A stretch of 64,000 nucleotides of DNA from positions 62,001 through 126,000 of the forward strand of contig WBZZ01006957.1 in the NCBI GenBank assembly GCA_019918135.1, read 5' to 3'. Both the position numbers and the translations under genes were made by a program. The DNA is from Paulinella micropora. Lineage: Eukaryota > Cercozoa > Imbricatea > Euglyphida > Paulinellidae. The notes under the pieces are model-generated. The model worked only from the letters and a program-made list of their open reading frames with translations, was not told where the DNA came from and did not search any database. This document shows positions 1-9,380 of the stretch, piece by piece. Every line of letters starts with the position of its first letter. Position 1 is the first letter of the stretch.

Positions 1-32
1 GTCGATCCGCTTGCCTAACGACAAGGATTTGA

Positions 33-519
33 ATGAGCAAACGGGAGGTTGGTGAGGGAGAGCTGCCTCCTGAGCAGCCTCCCGAGGAGAGCGTTGAGAT
101 ATTGCCACACCCATCCAAGGGAAAACACTGGATGGAGTGGTCTCTCCCAGCCCTGGAAAGCTGGCTGATTTCTCAGCGCGGCCAAAAGGCCTTGCCTCCA
201 AGGTCCAATCTGAAAGATGCTGAGGTTGTTTTCGTTTTTGTTTCTCTCCTCTCGGTGTCTCATTGGTGTGGTGATAGGGCAAGACAATCAAAACATGGAG
301 AGAGCTCATTATTGCTGAGGTGTTGGAGCTGAAGGAGTTAGAGACAGAGAGCGTAGAGATAGGTGAAATAAGGAAGAGACCTAGAAATGCTCCAACACCT
401 TGGCAGAAGGAAAAAGAAAAGAGAGAACCCAGGAAGAAAAAGATTGTGAAGCAAGAAGAGGTAAATACACACATACATACATACATACATCATGAGTCAC
501 GTGACAAATAGTAATAATA

Positions 520-589
<70 letters not shown>

Positions 590-640
590 CATAACAATAA
601 TATAACAACACTGAAGAACAACAACAACAACAACAACAAC

Positions 641-738
<98 letters not shown>

Positions 739-805
739 ATACATACATACATACATACATACATACACAGTAATAATAATAATACATACATACATACATA
801 CATAC

Positions 806-882
<77 letters not shown>

Positions 883-1856
883 ATACATACATACATACAT
901 ACATACATAGTATTTACTAATACATTAACACACTGTCTGTATGTCTGTTGTTGTCGTAGGCTAACCTCTTCGAACAGGATGAGACACCTGAGGATTTGCT
1001 CTCTTTTTGTGTTCGCCGTCTGTTACAGGCCCCTTTTGTGTATGGAGAGGATGGGGATGCTGGCTCCAAAGCCAGGATCCTCTCCCCTTTTCCAGTTACC
1101 GTCAGCAAACAATGGTTTTCCACTTTCTTTGCAAGAAACGGGACACTGGAGAATAAGGGAACAAGGTTGATTGGGGAAGTAAAACCAGAGCAGTTGGCAA
1201 GAGTGTCTGCAGTTCCCATTTCTTTTTTCACTCAACACGTCCCTGCTCCACACGGCAGGTTATTGAAGGTGAAGCTAGAGTCAGCGCGATTTGCACTTGT
1301 GACCGTAGAGGAGGAAAGGTTCGTTCCAAGTCAGAGGCCACCCAGAGGTAATGATATCGATAAAGCAAGCTGGCAAGACCTGGTGTCTCACAAAGCTTGG
1401 ACTGTGGCGGTTCAAGAGGGCAATAATCTCCTTTTTTATGAGCTGGCAGACGAAGCGGACGAGCGATGGAAGTCTGTCTGTGCAGCGGCTGCCCTCAACG
1501 AAGTCCCGGCACACAAGCTCCTGTGCTGGCCCGATCCCAAGGTGTTAACCATGAATGAAAGCCTTCACAAAAAACACTACCCAGCCAAAAAAGTAAACAC
1601 CCAATTCAAAGAAAAAATATACAAGTTAGATCTGACTTGGAAAAGGAAGGGGGAGGCAGTGTGGGTAGATGTAGATGACATAATTTACTGCTTTCCGGGT
1701 TTCGACCCCCGTACTAACAAAGTACCTACTGCTATCATGACGACACTGGAAGGACATTTCCACCGTCAGCAGTTTGAGCACTTTAGGTTCGCTAATACGC
1801 GAAGTTTTGTGTCTCGTTTAATGTCAGTCAAGGTAGTCGTGTCACTCGACATGTAA
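33..1856 (+). CDS. Unrecognised three-exon gene, about 400 aa
   Basis: Three open segments join in phase 0 across good GT-AG borders: exon 33-224 (64 codons from ATG 33), intron 225-277 (GTTGTT to TGATAG), exon 278-460 (61 codons), intron 461-1028 (GTAAAT to TTACAG) and exon 1029-1856 (275 codons and stop). The first part is Pro/Glu-rich, the middle is a Lys/Glu/Arg-rich probable helix, and the last exon is a mixed, apparently globular domain with several Trp and aromatic residues and a C-terminal basic stretch. I recognise no family or catalytic motif. Further introns inside the last exon cannot be excluded, and the true start may lie left of the window. The spliced structure separates this gene from the compact genes beyond 6 kb. 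It may be a host gene or an accessory gene of the transposon-like gene to its right. Confidence 0.55.
468..908. repeat. ACAT and AAT microsatellites inside an intron
   Basis: Alternating runs of ACAT (about 468-491, 736-767, 781-806, 881-908) and AAT/ATA (about 520-590, 640-735, 807-880), with a short ACA run near 617-640. They fill most of the predicted 568-bp intron 461-1028. Long frames on both strands here are low-complexity artefacts. Confidence 0.95.
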
Positions 1857-1874
1857 CACTATTCAATAAAATAA

Positions 1875-2324
1875 GCATGTAGTTGTTATACATACTCACA
1901 CACCACTTGCTATATTAATAAAATAATATTGTTTACAGCTTATTCAGCATGTGTACGAACTATTTGAAGCATAAAACCGGTTTTGAAACATAATGTTACA
2001 CATTATTAATACGGTCACACATTAAAAATGTCAGACATGATTAATATTAAAATAATGCATGTAGTTGTTATACATACTAACACACCACTTGCTATATTAA
2101 TAAAATAATATTACCGGCAGCTTATTCAGCATGTGTACGAACTATTTGAAGCATAAAACCGGTTTTGAAACATAATGTTACACATTATTAATACGGTCAC
2201 ACATTAAAAATGTCAGACATGATTAATATTAAAATAATGCATGTAGTTGTTATACATACTAACACACCACTTGCTATATTAATAAAATAATATTACCGGC
2301 AGCTTATTCAGCATGTGTACGAAC
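1875..2324. repeat. AT-rich tandem repeat, 182-bp period, about 2.5 copies
   Basis: The same block, beginning GCATGTAGTTGTTATACATA, starts at 1875, 2057 and 2239, giving an exact 182-bp period. The first two units are nearly identical and the third is cut short near 2324. It starts right after the stop of the upstream gene and contains many AATAAA-like words, so it probably also holds that gene's 3' end. The strip 2325-2423 is AT-rich and shows nothing further. Confidence 0.9.
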
Positions 2325-2423
2325 TTGATCAAGCAGAAAACTTGTTAATTAAGTAATAATATTAATATAATGTAACCGGCCCTTGGATTTATTAATTAAT
2401 AATATTATATAACAATATTAATA

Positions 2424-2954
2424 TTATGATCCACCGCTCAGACGCGGAGCGGTACGAGGAATCCACTCGTCGTCATCATCTACACGCTTCTGCTTCTTCT
2501 TCTGTTTTTTCCCCCTTCCTCCTGTCTTCTTCCTCTTCGAAGAAGAAGAAGAAGAAGAAGAAGGCTGAGAAGAAGAAGCAGAAGAAGAAAGAGGAAGAGG
2601 AGAAGAAGAAGCAGAAGAAGAAAGAGGAAGAGGAGGAGAAGGAGCGAAGGCAGTTTGCACGCGTCCGGTAAAAACTGATGGCTCCGGTTGGCTCAGTTCA
2701 TCGAGCCAAGCGTCCACATCACCGGGGCAAATCTCATCCCACCTCCCATACTCCAACCCATTCACTCCCATGCAAAGTTCCTCATGCTTTTTTTTCCAAA
2801 GCCGCCTACTCGCCCTGTACCTAGCCCCGCACCCTACCTCACACCTTGCCCATTTCCTACTCTCCTCCCACACATCTCGCACAGGGTTAAGACAAGCTCT
2901 CCAGTGCTGGAGCATACACTCGACATCGTCTGTCCAGCGTCGGCTCGAGCACAT
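2424..2954 (-). CDS. Small Trp/Cys-rich protein with Ser-rich basic tail
   Basis: A 176-residue frame starts at ATG 2954. The first 90 residues are rich in Trp, Arg, Cys and Glu (four Cys between about residues 8 and 46) and look helical. The second half is low-complexity: Pro/Leu/Ser blocks, a run of Ser, then a Lys/Arg cluster that could act as a nuclear localisation signal, and an acidic DDDDE patch. The TTC/GAA triplet repeats at 2500-2640 encode the Ser and Lys runs. It lies 27 bp downstream of the transposase-like gene on the same strand, so it may be a second gene of the same element. No family recognised. Confidence 0.5.
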   Translation of the reverse strand: MCSSRRWTDDVECMLQHWRACLNPVRDVWEESRKWARCEVGCGARYRASRRLWKKKHEELCMGVNGLEYGRWDEICPGDVDAWLDELSQPEPSVFTGRVQTAFAPSPPLPLSSSASSSPLPLSSSASSSQPSSSSSSSSKRKKTGGRGKKQKKKQKRVDDDDEWIPRTAPRLSGGS

Positions 2955-2981
2955 GAAGTGAGCTCGCTTATGCTTGCCGTT

Positions 2982-5657
2982 TTATAACTCTATGCCTTGT
3001 GTGTTGAAGTCGGAAAGGGTGAGGTTAGGGGTAAGAAGTAGCAGCTCAAAGGCATGATCAACAAAAATGTGAACATAGATAGTTATGAAAGCCGGTGATA
3101 AAATTGGCAGTCTAGCTGCCCTATCTGCCAGTGACTCTGCGTCTATGTCATCCGGCGCCCGGCCCCGTGGAAAGGTAGCGCGATGAAAGAATCGGCGCAT
3201 GGCTTGTTGATGTTTGAGTATGTGCACCACCTCTTCCCCCTCCGATTTATGAAGCCCTAACCACAACGTGTGCCACTCCACCCACAGCTTCCGCAACTCC
3301 TCTCCTCTCTTTGAATCCTTGTCACCTTCCACTATCACTCCCAAGTTTATGCTATACTCCTTCACCTTCTCCCCCAACTTCCTTGCCATGCAACCATTAA
3401 GTTCTTTCCACTTAAAGTTGCATGTGCCCTCTTTGACTTCCATACCCTTCGCCCCAAACCACCAGTACACCCCCCCTCTTTTCAGCTCCCCTCTTATTCT
3501 CTCCAACACCTCCAAGTGTTTCTCTTGTCCCCACTCTATCTTCTTCTTCAACTCAGGGTCATGATGAGCCTGGGCCCAAATGGAGCCATGCAAGGCCTCG
3601 TGGATGGCATGGTTTAGTAAACGGTTCTGAACCCTGATGAAGAAATGTAATGTGTCTGGTATCCGACGCTTCAGAGGTATCCAGGGGAAGAGGTCGACCC
3701 TATCACCCATGGCTGGGTGTGTACACTTCTCAGCGTCGGATACTATGGGGTGGTTGGTGAGGACGTCTTGAAGTTGCGGGCCTTTTGTTATCAGACAGTA
3801 TATACATGGGTTAGTTGATCTAAAACTACCCGATGAATGTCCAGCCACAGTGGCCATAAACTTCAAGTCTCCTCCCAACCAAAACGTGAACTGGCGGCGA
3901 ACTGTGGTGGGGTTGGGGTCGCCTTCCGTGATATAATAATCTCCCTCTTCCTGCAACTGTCTAAGGTCCTCCCTAAATGTGGTTGAGCTTAATGATTGAT
4001 AATTATCCCCAGCAGGAGTGAGAGCAAAAGGAAAAATGAAGTCTGTGGCATTAAACTTCCTGCGCAGTTGTTTATCTTTCGGTATTACCCGGAGGATCCA
4101 CAGTGTGCTTGTCTTGTTCTTGCTGATGGCGCGACCATCAGCTTGAAGAAGAACATCCACATTCGGCTCTTGCAAGCCGTATGTGCTGCACACCCACCGC
4201 AGGACTTTACGTGGACACAGCTTCACTTCTTTGGGAACCTCTGCTAACTGCTGGCATTCGGCAAATGTAGGTTTTAAGTCAAACTGCTGCTCAACTTTTT
4301 GACCAAGGTCCTTCCTAGCTTCTTGGAATTTAGAAAAAGGAAGGTCCTTGTTCAAAAAGCCATGCGATTTCAGTTTGTTTAAAACTGCCTGACTAATATT
4401 CTCGTCATCTGCGAATAATATGAGTGGCATGAGTTGTTTGTATGGATCGGAGTTTTTACCTCCTATGGTGGGCGAGTGTGAGTGCAGATCGTAATTTTTG
4501 CGCGCCCACTTGTACCACTGCTTAGTTACAAACTCTACTTCTTGACTGCCCTATCTGCTAAGTGTTTGGCAAAAGCATCCTGCATAATCCTAACATCTGA
4601 TCTTATGTTTCGTTTTCCTCTCTCATCTACCTGGCTGTAACTCTTTCTCATTCTAGGGGCATAGGACAGCACAGCCTTATGTTTATTAGTTTGAAACTCT
4701 ACAAAGTGACTGCCTGAAAGAGGTGAGGTGATATGGCGAGTAATTTGTAGTGATGGATGGGTATGTATGTGTGAAGGGAGAGGAGAAAGAATAGAAAAGT
4801 GTTTTTGTATGTCGGAAATGTCCTTGCCGCAAGAGGACTTTACCTTGTTTGACCTCTCTGGCGTTGTGTAAGGCACGTTCTTGCTTTGCCTAGGGCGCCC
4901 CCGAGCAGGTGTCACTGGTGTTGGGACCTATCAACCACAAATGTGTACAAACAGGCACGTTATGTGACACTTTACCTGCAAAAAAGTGCTGAAAAAGAAG
5001 CCGTATCTGCGGAAAACAATGAATAAATGCAAACCAAACGCACAGAGGACATACATAAACATGTAGGTACGAAATGGATTGAGAAATGACCGTAATAGCG
5101 GCCTCCATGTTGACTTCGTCTCCAGCCGCAACGATGGCGACAGAGGGTCCTCGTTGCTGTAGCTCCAAGTCCACACCCTTGGCTTCCAGTTCCGCAACTG
5201 TAGGGGAGAACAAAGAACACACACATACAATATGCATTACAGCTGTTACATGCAAGAAAAATAGATCACACACAACACACACACACTCTACTCCCACACA
5301 TTTCCAACATACAAACAGAAACAGAAACACACACAAAACACATAGAAACAGCATGCAGGCACTCACCTAATTCTCTCTGAGCCTTTCTGGAGGCCTTATG
5401 AATCATTATCCTACATAACAGGCACCGAAAATATGATGTATGTATACTAAACAAACGAAAACAAGCACTAAAATTCGAAGAAATTGGTGTTCAGAAAAAG
5501 TGGCTTACTCCTGTTGTCGTTGTGCTTTTTTTGCAGCTTTTTTAGTTTTTTGCTGGGAAAGCAGTTCTCTACCCGCTGCTGTCTTTTTTTCATTTTTTCG
5601 TAAGAAGGATCGCTTGATAGGGGCTTTTTGGTTTAACCTTGTCTTTTTTTTCGCCAT
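2982..5657 (-). CDS. Spliced transposase-like gene with a GGDLK / CxxC core
   Basis: On the - strand, five small coding segments read through consensus borders: 5657-5509 (ATG 5657, Lys-rich start, donor GTAAGC), 5410-5367 (donor GTGAGT), 5197-5071 (acceptor CCCCTACAG, donor GTACCT), 5006-4976 (donor GTAAAG) and 4927-4535. Phases agree at every junction. The frame of the last segment is followed, after a one-base discontinuity near 4540 or a very short intron, by a 520-codon frame ending at 2982. The large part has an LQADGR motif, then GGDLKF followed by a CIYC knuckle, then DTLHFF and a basic LNGCMARK motif. This order resembles RNase H-fold DDE transposases with an inserted zinc knuckle, as in RAG1/Transib-like proteins. 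That assignment is inference from motif order only. GRPRQ in the 4927-4535 segment is AT-hook-like. No terminal inverted repeats were found by eye. Confidence 0.55.
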
Positions 5658-6281
5658 CGATTTTCAACAAGTCAAAATGTATTGCCGGTTTTTCCGGTAC
5701 TGATGGCATTTTTATGTTGTGAAATGCCGAGTTTGCTTACGGGCCCGCGGCACCAGTTTCAAGTCGGAGGTACATGTGTTCGCAGCGAGTGTGTGTTCAA
5801 ACCACGTTGTTTCAAGCAAAAGCAAGCATGACACAAGTGTTTTTATCAGAAAACATGGTCTTTCCTGTATTTGAAATCCTTATTATCGACTTCAATTTTC
5901 ACATTTGACGACATAGCAAGTATGGCAGTTTTTAACTGACAAATGCTGTTTGCATGATGCACTCTGCACTCATTTTTACGCACAAGTGCACAAATGAATT
6001 CAAATGTTATGTTGAGCAATTCTGCCAGAGGGTTTTTGCAGAGAAGTACGGTATAAAACAAAAACTAGGAAAACATAGGTCGAAAACTAGTTAGTCAAGA
6101 TTCAGAACATACCCCCAGATCACAGCAATAGCTTATAGGAACTGAAAACTTTAATACAGGAAAGTTTATTCCCACTACAAACATTGAATTCTGCACAGAC
6201 AGCACCTCAAAATCTTGAATATTGAATGAGATTACTCGCTGCGAAATATTCAATGATTCTACCGACCACTAGAACCTACAT
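5658..6281. other. AT-richer gene-poor stretch at the composition boundary
   Basis: This stretch separates the spliced left-end genes from the GC-rich compact region. The only frame worth a mention is 71 codons on the - strand (6061-5846), with natural-looking composition but no start context or homology I recognise. It could be an upstream exon of the transposase-like gene. Nothing else is visible. Confidence 0.4.
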
Positions 6282-6694
6282 ATGGAAGTGCGCCAGAAAG
6301 AGGCCGGCCCTACCTTTCACAATCAGATGCACGAGGACATGAAAGCTCTACAGGATAGCTACACCAAACTCAAACTCGGGGGCCAGTCCGACGAAAGTGT
6401 GCAAGGCTTTATGGACGGGCTTAGGCACTGGGAAACAGCCCTGAGCCCACCCCAACTTACCTTGGCCATTCTTCGGGACAAGGTACTGTCTTTTGGCTGG
6501 GCTAGTGCAGGCTCTGCTACCGAGCTAAAAAAAGTCTTTCCTGAGATCCCTGCTGGAAGTCTTACTCCTTTTGGAAGTTCTGAACCCCTATCTCATGGGA
6601 GGGGAAGAGAACCGTCGCAACGCGATCGGCTTGGTACAAGAGGAGCTCAAAGACAAGCCCGCGCAGTGCCACTAAAAACTTGCAAACACCGGGC
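6282..6694 (+). pseudogene. Small unrecognised gene, about 138 aa, one apparent break
   Basis: Starts at ATG 6282. The first 90 or so residues look like a real protein (charged, helical, with conserved-looking Trp and Gly). The rest of the coding-like composition, ending at a stop near 6694, is in another frame, so the gene appears interrupted once, by decay, an assembly error or an unrecognised intron. It is the first gene of the GC-rich region and has no close neighbour on its strand. Family unknown. Confidence 0.35.
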
Positions 6695-6832
6695 TGGGTC
6701 TCCTGTTGTTTTTGTTTTTGATCTGAGTCCCTGTTAATGTCGGGACCGAGAGCAGAGTTATCCATATCAAGCCCGACGCAACCCAGACAACTAGAGTTGT
6801 ACAACAAGTCTTCCCCGATTCTTCTCCGTTAC

Positions 6833-6858
6833 CTCCAGCCCGCTTGCGCGGGCTGGAG
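6833..6858. repeat. GC-rich palindrome (family P1)
   Basis: An 11-bp stem (CTCCAGCCCGC) with loop TTGC forms a 26-bp perfect hairpin. It is one of the P1 palindromes scattered in the window and lies directly before the conserved 3'-end block of the next - strand gene. Confidence 0.9.
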
Positions 6859-6927
6859 GGAGTTTGAAAAACAAAATTTCAAGACAAACTCAGAATTTAA
6901 TCATAAACGAAATTTTATTAAAAGTCA
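6859..6927. repeat. Shared 3'-end block, copy 1
   Basis: A block of about 70 bp (GGGAGTTTGAAAAACAAAA ... ATCATAAACGAAATTTTATT) also occurs at 7878-7945 after another - strand gene. On the - strand it carries an AATAAA-type signal close to the stop codon of the 6918-7475 gene. It is probably a 3' UTR or polyadenylation module copied together with gene ends. Confidence 0.75.
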
Positions 6928-7475
6928 AGTATGCGGCCGCTCGTTCCAGCGGCTGGCTGGGACGGCCTCTGCTTGGGCAGAGGAGTAATGCAATTGTCAT
7001 AGGGGCGTTCATCGATGCGCCGCCTGGCCAGTGCGTAGCTTATCAACACTAGGCTGTTGGTCACGCGCCAAATGTCTCTCTCTACGTGCGTCGCCCTTGC
7101 GTCTTCGGCGCGCACTGTTCCTTGATTGGACCCGACCCACTCTGTCAGAGCCTTGGGCCTGGGAGCCACGTGCTCTTTGTATTGTCCTAAGCGTACCTGA
7201 GCCTTGATTTTGTCTAACACGCTACAAACTCGCTCCAGGTCCTCGAGCAAGGCCGCACTTGCGGCATCAACCTCCGACGGCGGCGGTGTCGTGGCTAGAG
7301 GCTCCAGCCCACACAGCCGCGGGTCGTACGGTGGTACTGTGCCATAAGCGCGTGCAGGCTCAGACCCGACGACGGCTGTCGGGTCTGAGTTCGGAGACAG
7401 CTCGTGTGCGGGCGGCTCGCTCTCGACCTTGAGCTTCTTGGGAGAAGGCTCCTCCGCGAAATCCATCGTCATCAT
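6918..7475 (-). CDS. Unrecognised 185-aa protein with a PKKLK nuclear-signal motif
   Basis: The frame opens at ATG 7475. Alternative upstream starts run into a poly-C/poly-G tract, so the start near 7475-7466 is preferred. The N-terminus has SPKKLKV, a plausible nuclear localisation signal, followed by a Pro/Ser/Glu-rich linker. Residues 80-185 look helical, with regularly spaced Leu and Arg. No family recognised. An AATAAA-type signal lies right at the stop. Its general design (acidic/Pro N-terminus with a basic cluster, helical C-terminus) recalls the 24813-25670 gene, but I see no clear residue alignment. Confidence 0.6.
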   Translation of the reverse strand: MMTMDFAEEPSPKKLKVESEPPAHELSPNSDPTAVVGSEPARAYGTVPPYDPRLCGLEPLATTPPPSEVDAASAALLEDLERVCSVLDKIKAQVRLGQYKEHVAPRPKALTEWVGSNQGTVRAEDARATHVERDIWRVTNSLVLISYALARRRIDERPYDNCITPLPKQRPSQPAAGTSGRILDF

Positions 7476-7499
7476 CTGGCAAGGGGGAGAGACAAAAGA

Positions 7500-7836
7500 G
7501 GGAGGAGGGGGGGGGGGGGGCATGAGAGATAGACGCACACAAGAAAAAAAAGGGGACAGGGAGGGTCAGCGCACCCCGCCCCCTTCTTCAGAAAACGAAA
7601 ATCAAACAAATTGTGGCCTGGCAACGTGCAGTATTAACCTTTGGTGCTCCTCGTGCAGGGGGGGGGGGGGGGTGCCCCCCCCCCCTCTTGTGCCAGGGGG
7701 GTGCCCCCCTCCTAGTGGCTGGGGGGAAGCACCCCCCCCCCCCCCCCTTTCCTGGGGGCAGGGCGCTGTGTGGTGCCAGGGGGAGCGCCCTCCACCACTT
7801 TTATGTTTCCCTGCCCAGCCCGCTTGCGCGGGCTGG
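7500..7836. repeat. G-run/C-run hairpins (family P2) followed by a P1 palindrome
   Basis: Several G-run then C-run blocks with short centres (near 7656-7690, 7697-7712, 7724-7748 and 7754-7790) can fold into strong hairpins. They are followed by a P1 palindrome at 7815-7836 (CCAGCCCGC, loop TTGC). The block lies upstream of the 6918-7475 gene, between it and the next gene, and holds no convincing reading frame. Confidence 0.8.
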
Positions 7837-7877
7837 AGAGCCCGCGCGCGAGAGAGACACCCTGCCAAGTAAAACTC

Positions 7878-7945
7878 GGCAGGGAGTTTCAAAAACAAAA
7901 CTTCAAGACACTTAATTGTATCATAAACGAATTTTAATTAAAAAC
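7878..7945. repeat. Shared 3'-end block, copy 2
   Basis: Nearly the same block as 6859-6927 (GGGAGTTTCAAAAACAAAA ... ATCATAAACGAATTTTAATT). It sits immediately after the stop of the 7954-8430 gene on the - strand and supplies an ATTAAA-type signal. Confidence 0.75.
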
Positions 7946-7953
7946 AGCCAAGC

Positions 7954-8430
7954 TTACGCAGGGGGCTGGATCGCGAGGGTGCAGGCCTCTGCTATTGCCG
8001 AGGCTGTCTGCCCTTGAAACGTGTCGGGTCGAGCTGGGTCTTTGGTTTGCGCTAGGTGGCATGGAAGTAGCAACGGCATGACAGGTGTCACGCATTCCCA
8101 TTCCAACGGTGGCAAGCTCTTGGAAGGAGACGCGATTGGGAAACGCCTCGGCGGAAGATCCGTCAAAGGGCGACAAAAGTTCGGAGCTTTAGGACTGCGA
8201 GGACAGCCTTGGAACTCGTATGGTGACGCTTGCGAGATTGATACTGAATCCAGGTTTTTTAGTGTGTGCAGTTTCTGGCTGACAAGTGCAACCACCAGCA
8301 GTGTAACAGGCTGGTGGTGGTCGTCGTCGTCGTCATGATCCATCGAGCCCACCTCACATTCGTCGGGTTCTGCTTCAGCTTGGCTCTTAACAAGCTGAGC
8401 AGAGCCAATTTTCTTCTTGACGCGTTGCAT
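7954..8430 (-). CDS. Small protein sharing its C-terminus with the primase-helicase
   Basis: A 158-residue frame starts at ATG 8430 with a basic KKK start and an Asp/His-rich stretch encoded by a GTC/GTG repeat (about residues 32-40). The last 45 residues align with the C-terminus of the large primase-helicase locus: both have VMPLLLPC, then NPARPD or DPARPD, then DTFQGQTA and EACTLA near the end. This small gene is therefore either a C-terminal offshoot of the helicase or shares a common tail domain with it. Role unknown. Its 3' end carries the shared block at 7878-7945. Confidence 0.6.
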   Translation of the reverse strand: MQRVKKKIGSAQLVKSQAEAEPDECEVGSMDHDDDDDHHQPVTLLVVALVSQKLHTLKNLDSVSISQASPYEFQGCPRSPKAPNFCRPLTDLPPRRFPIASPSKSLPPLEWECVTPVMPLLLPCHLAQTKDPARPDTFQGQTASAIAEACTLAIQPPA

Positions 8431-8520
8431 CCTTTACTTTCTTTAGTATTTTCCTGCACCGGCTCCTGCCAGGGGGCATGTCCCCCGCTCCCCCCCCCCC
8501 CCCCGGGTTGATTTCCTTAA

Positions 8521-8765
8521 CTGTTAGCAGTAAAATGAACAAACGCTTCTGTCTTGCCGCAGCCCCTGAGAAAGACGAGGCGGGCCTTCTTCCCAGCCCG
8601 CGGTATATACCGCGGGCTGGCGGGCCTTCTTGCTCTGCATCAGAAATACTCTGAGTGTTCGAGTAGCGGGCGGAGCAGCGTCTGCTGCTCTGCTGCGCCC
8701 TGCCGATGACCGGCACGCCAGGGGCGGCACAGCCCGCAGCGCTTGGGCGCTTTGTACAGGGGTGT
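8521..8765 (-). pseudogene. Fossil fragment of the primase-helicase gene
   Basis: This stretch is similar to about 11880-12220 of the large primase-helicase locus in the same orientation, with part of the intervening sequence absent. It carries no usable reading frame of its own and is a broken partial duplicate with several breaks. A 28-bp P1 palindrome sits inside it, flanked by an 11-bp direct repeat. Confidence 0.7.
8581..8631. mobile_element. P1 palindrome with 11-bp flanking direct repeats
   Basis: A perfect 28-bp palindrome, CCAGCCCGCGGTAT and its complement, lies at 8593-8620. Direct copies of CGGGCCTTCTT lie at 8581-8591 and 8621-8631. The related sequence in the main helicase gene has CGGGCCTTCTT once only (11946-11956) and no palindrome. 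This looks like an insertion with target-site duplication. Confidence 0.7.
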
Positions 8766-8804
8766 GCGCCCAACGACCCCCCCCCCCCTCCCCTTTTTTC
8801 CCGC

Positions 8805-9380
8805 ACCGGCGTGATTCGGTCGCAAAAGGCAGTAGTTCGGGTAAAAAAGGCAGCGCACCCCGCGCGCCCCCGGGGGAATCTCTCACAGGGATCTCTCACA
8901 TAGATCTCAAGAGTTTTCGATGTTTGGGATGAGTTGATCCCGCCCACTTTTTTCCGGCACCCCCGTGCTTCGGTGGCACCGGCGTGATTCGGTCGAAAAA
9001 GGCAGTAGTTCGGGTAAAAAAGGCAGCGCACCCCGCGCGCCCCCGGGGGAATCTCTCACAGGGATCTCTCACATAGATCTCAAGAGTTTTCGATGTTTGG
9101 GATGAGTTGATCCCGCCCACTTTTTTCCGGCACCCCCGTGCTTCGGTGGCACCGGCGTGATTCGGTCGAAAAAGGCAGTAGTTCGGGTAAAAAAGGCAGC
9201 GCACCCCGCGCGCCCCCGGGGGAATCTCTCACAGGGATCTCTCACATAGATCTCAAGAGTTTTCGATGTTTGGGATGAGTTGATCCCGCCCACTTTTTTC
9301 CTGCACCCCCGTGCTTCGGTGGCACCTGCGTGATTCGGTCGAAAAAGGCAGTAGTTCGGGTAAAAAAGGCAGCGCACCCA
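8805..9380. repeat. 173-bp tandem repeat, about 3.3 copies
   Basis: The block starting ACCGGCGTGATTCGGTCG begins at 8805, 8978, 9151 and 9324, an exact 173-bp period with near identity. Open frames across it on the - strand are the same translation repeated and are not credible genes. Downstream to 9540 there is a short GC-rich strip and then the AT-rich 3' end of the helicase locus. Confidence 0.95.

Noticed and set aside
381-908. Long - strand frames rich in Tyr, Ile or Leu over the microsatellites
   Set aside because: They are translations of (AAT)n and (ACAT)n repeats inside a predicted intron and have no protein-like composition.
2982-4430. Firm assignment of the left-end gene to RAG1/Transib
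   Set aside because: Motif order is suggestive, but catalytic acids cannot be aligned with certainty and no terminal inverted repeats were found.
8896-9377. Two overlapping 102-residue frames with the same sequence
   Set aside because: They are the 173-bp repeat read through; the period shifts the frame and there is no independent support.
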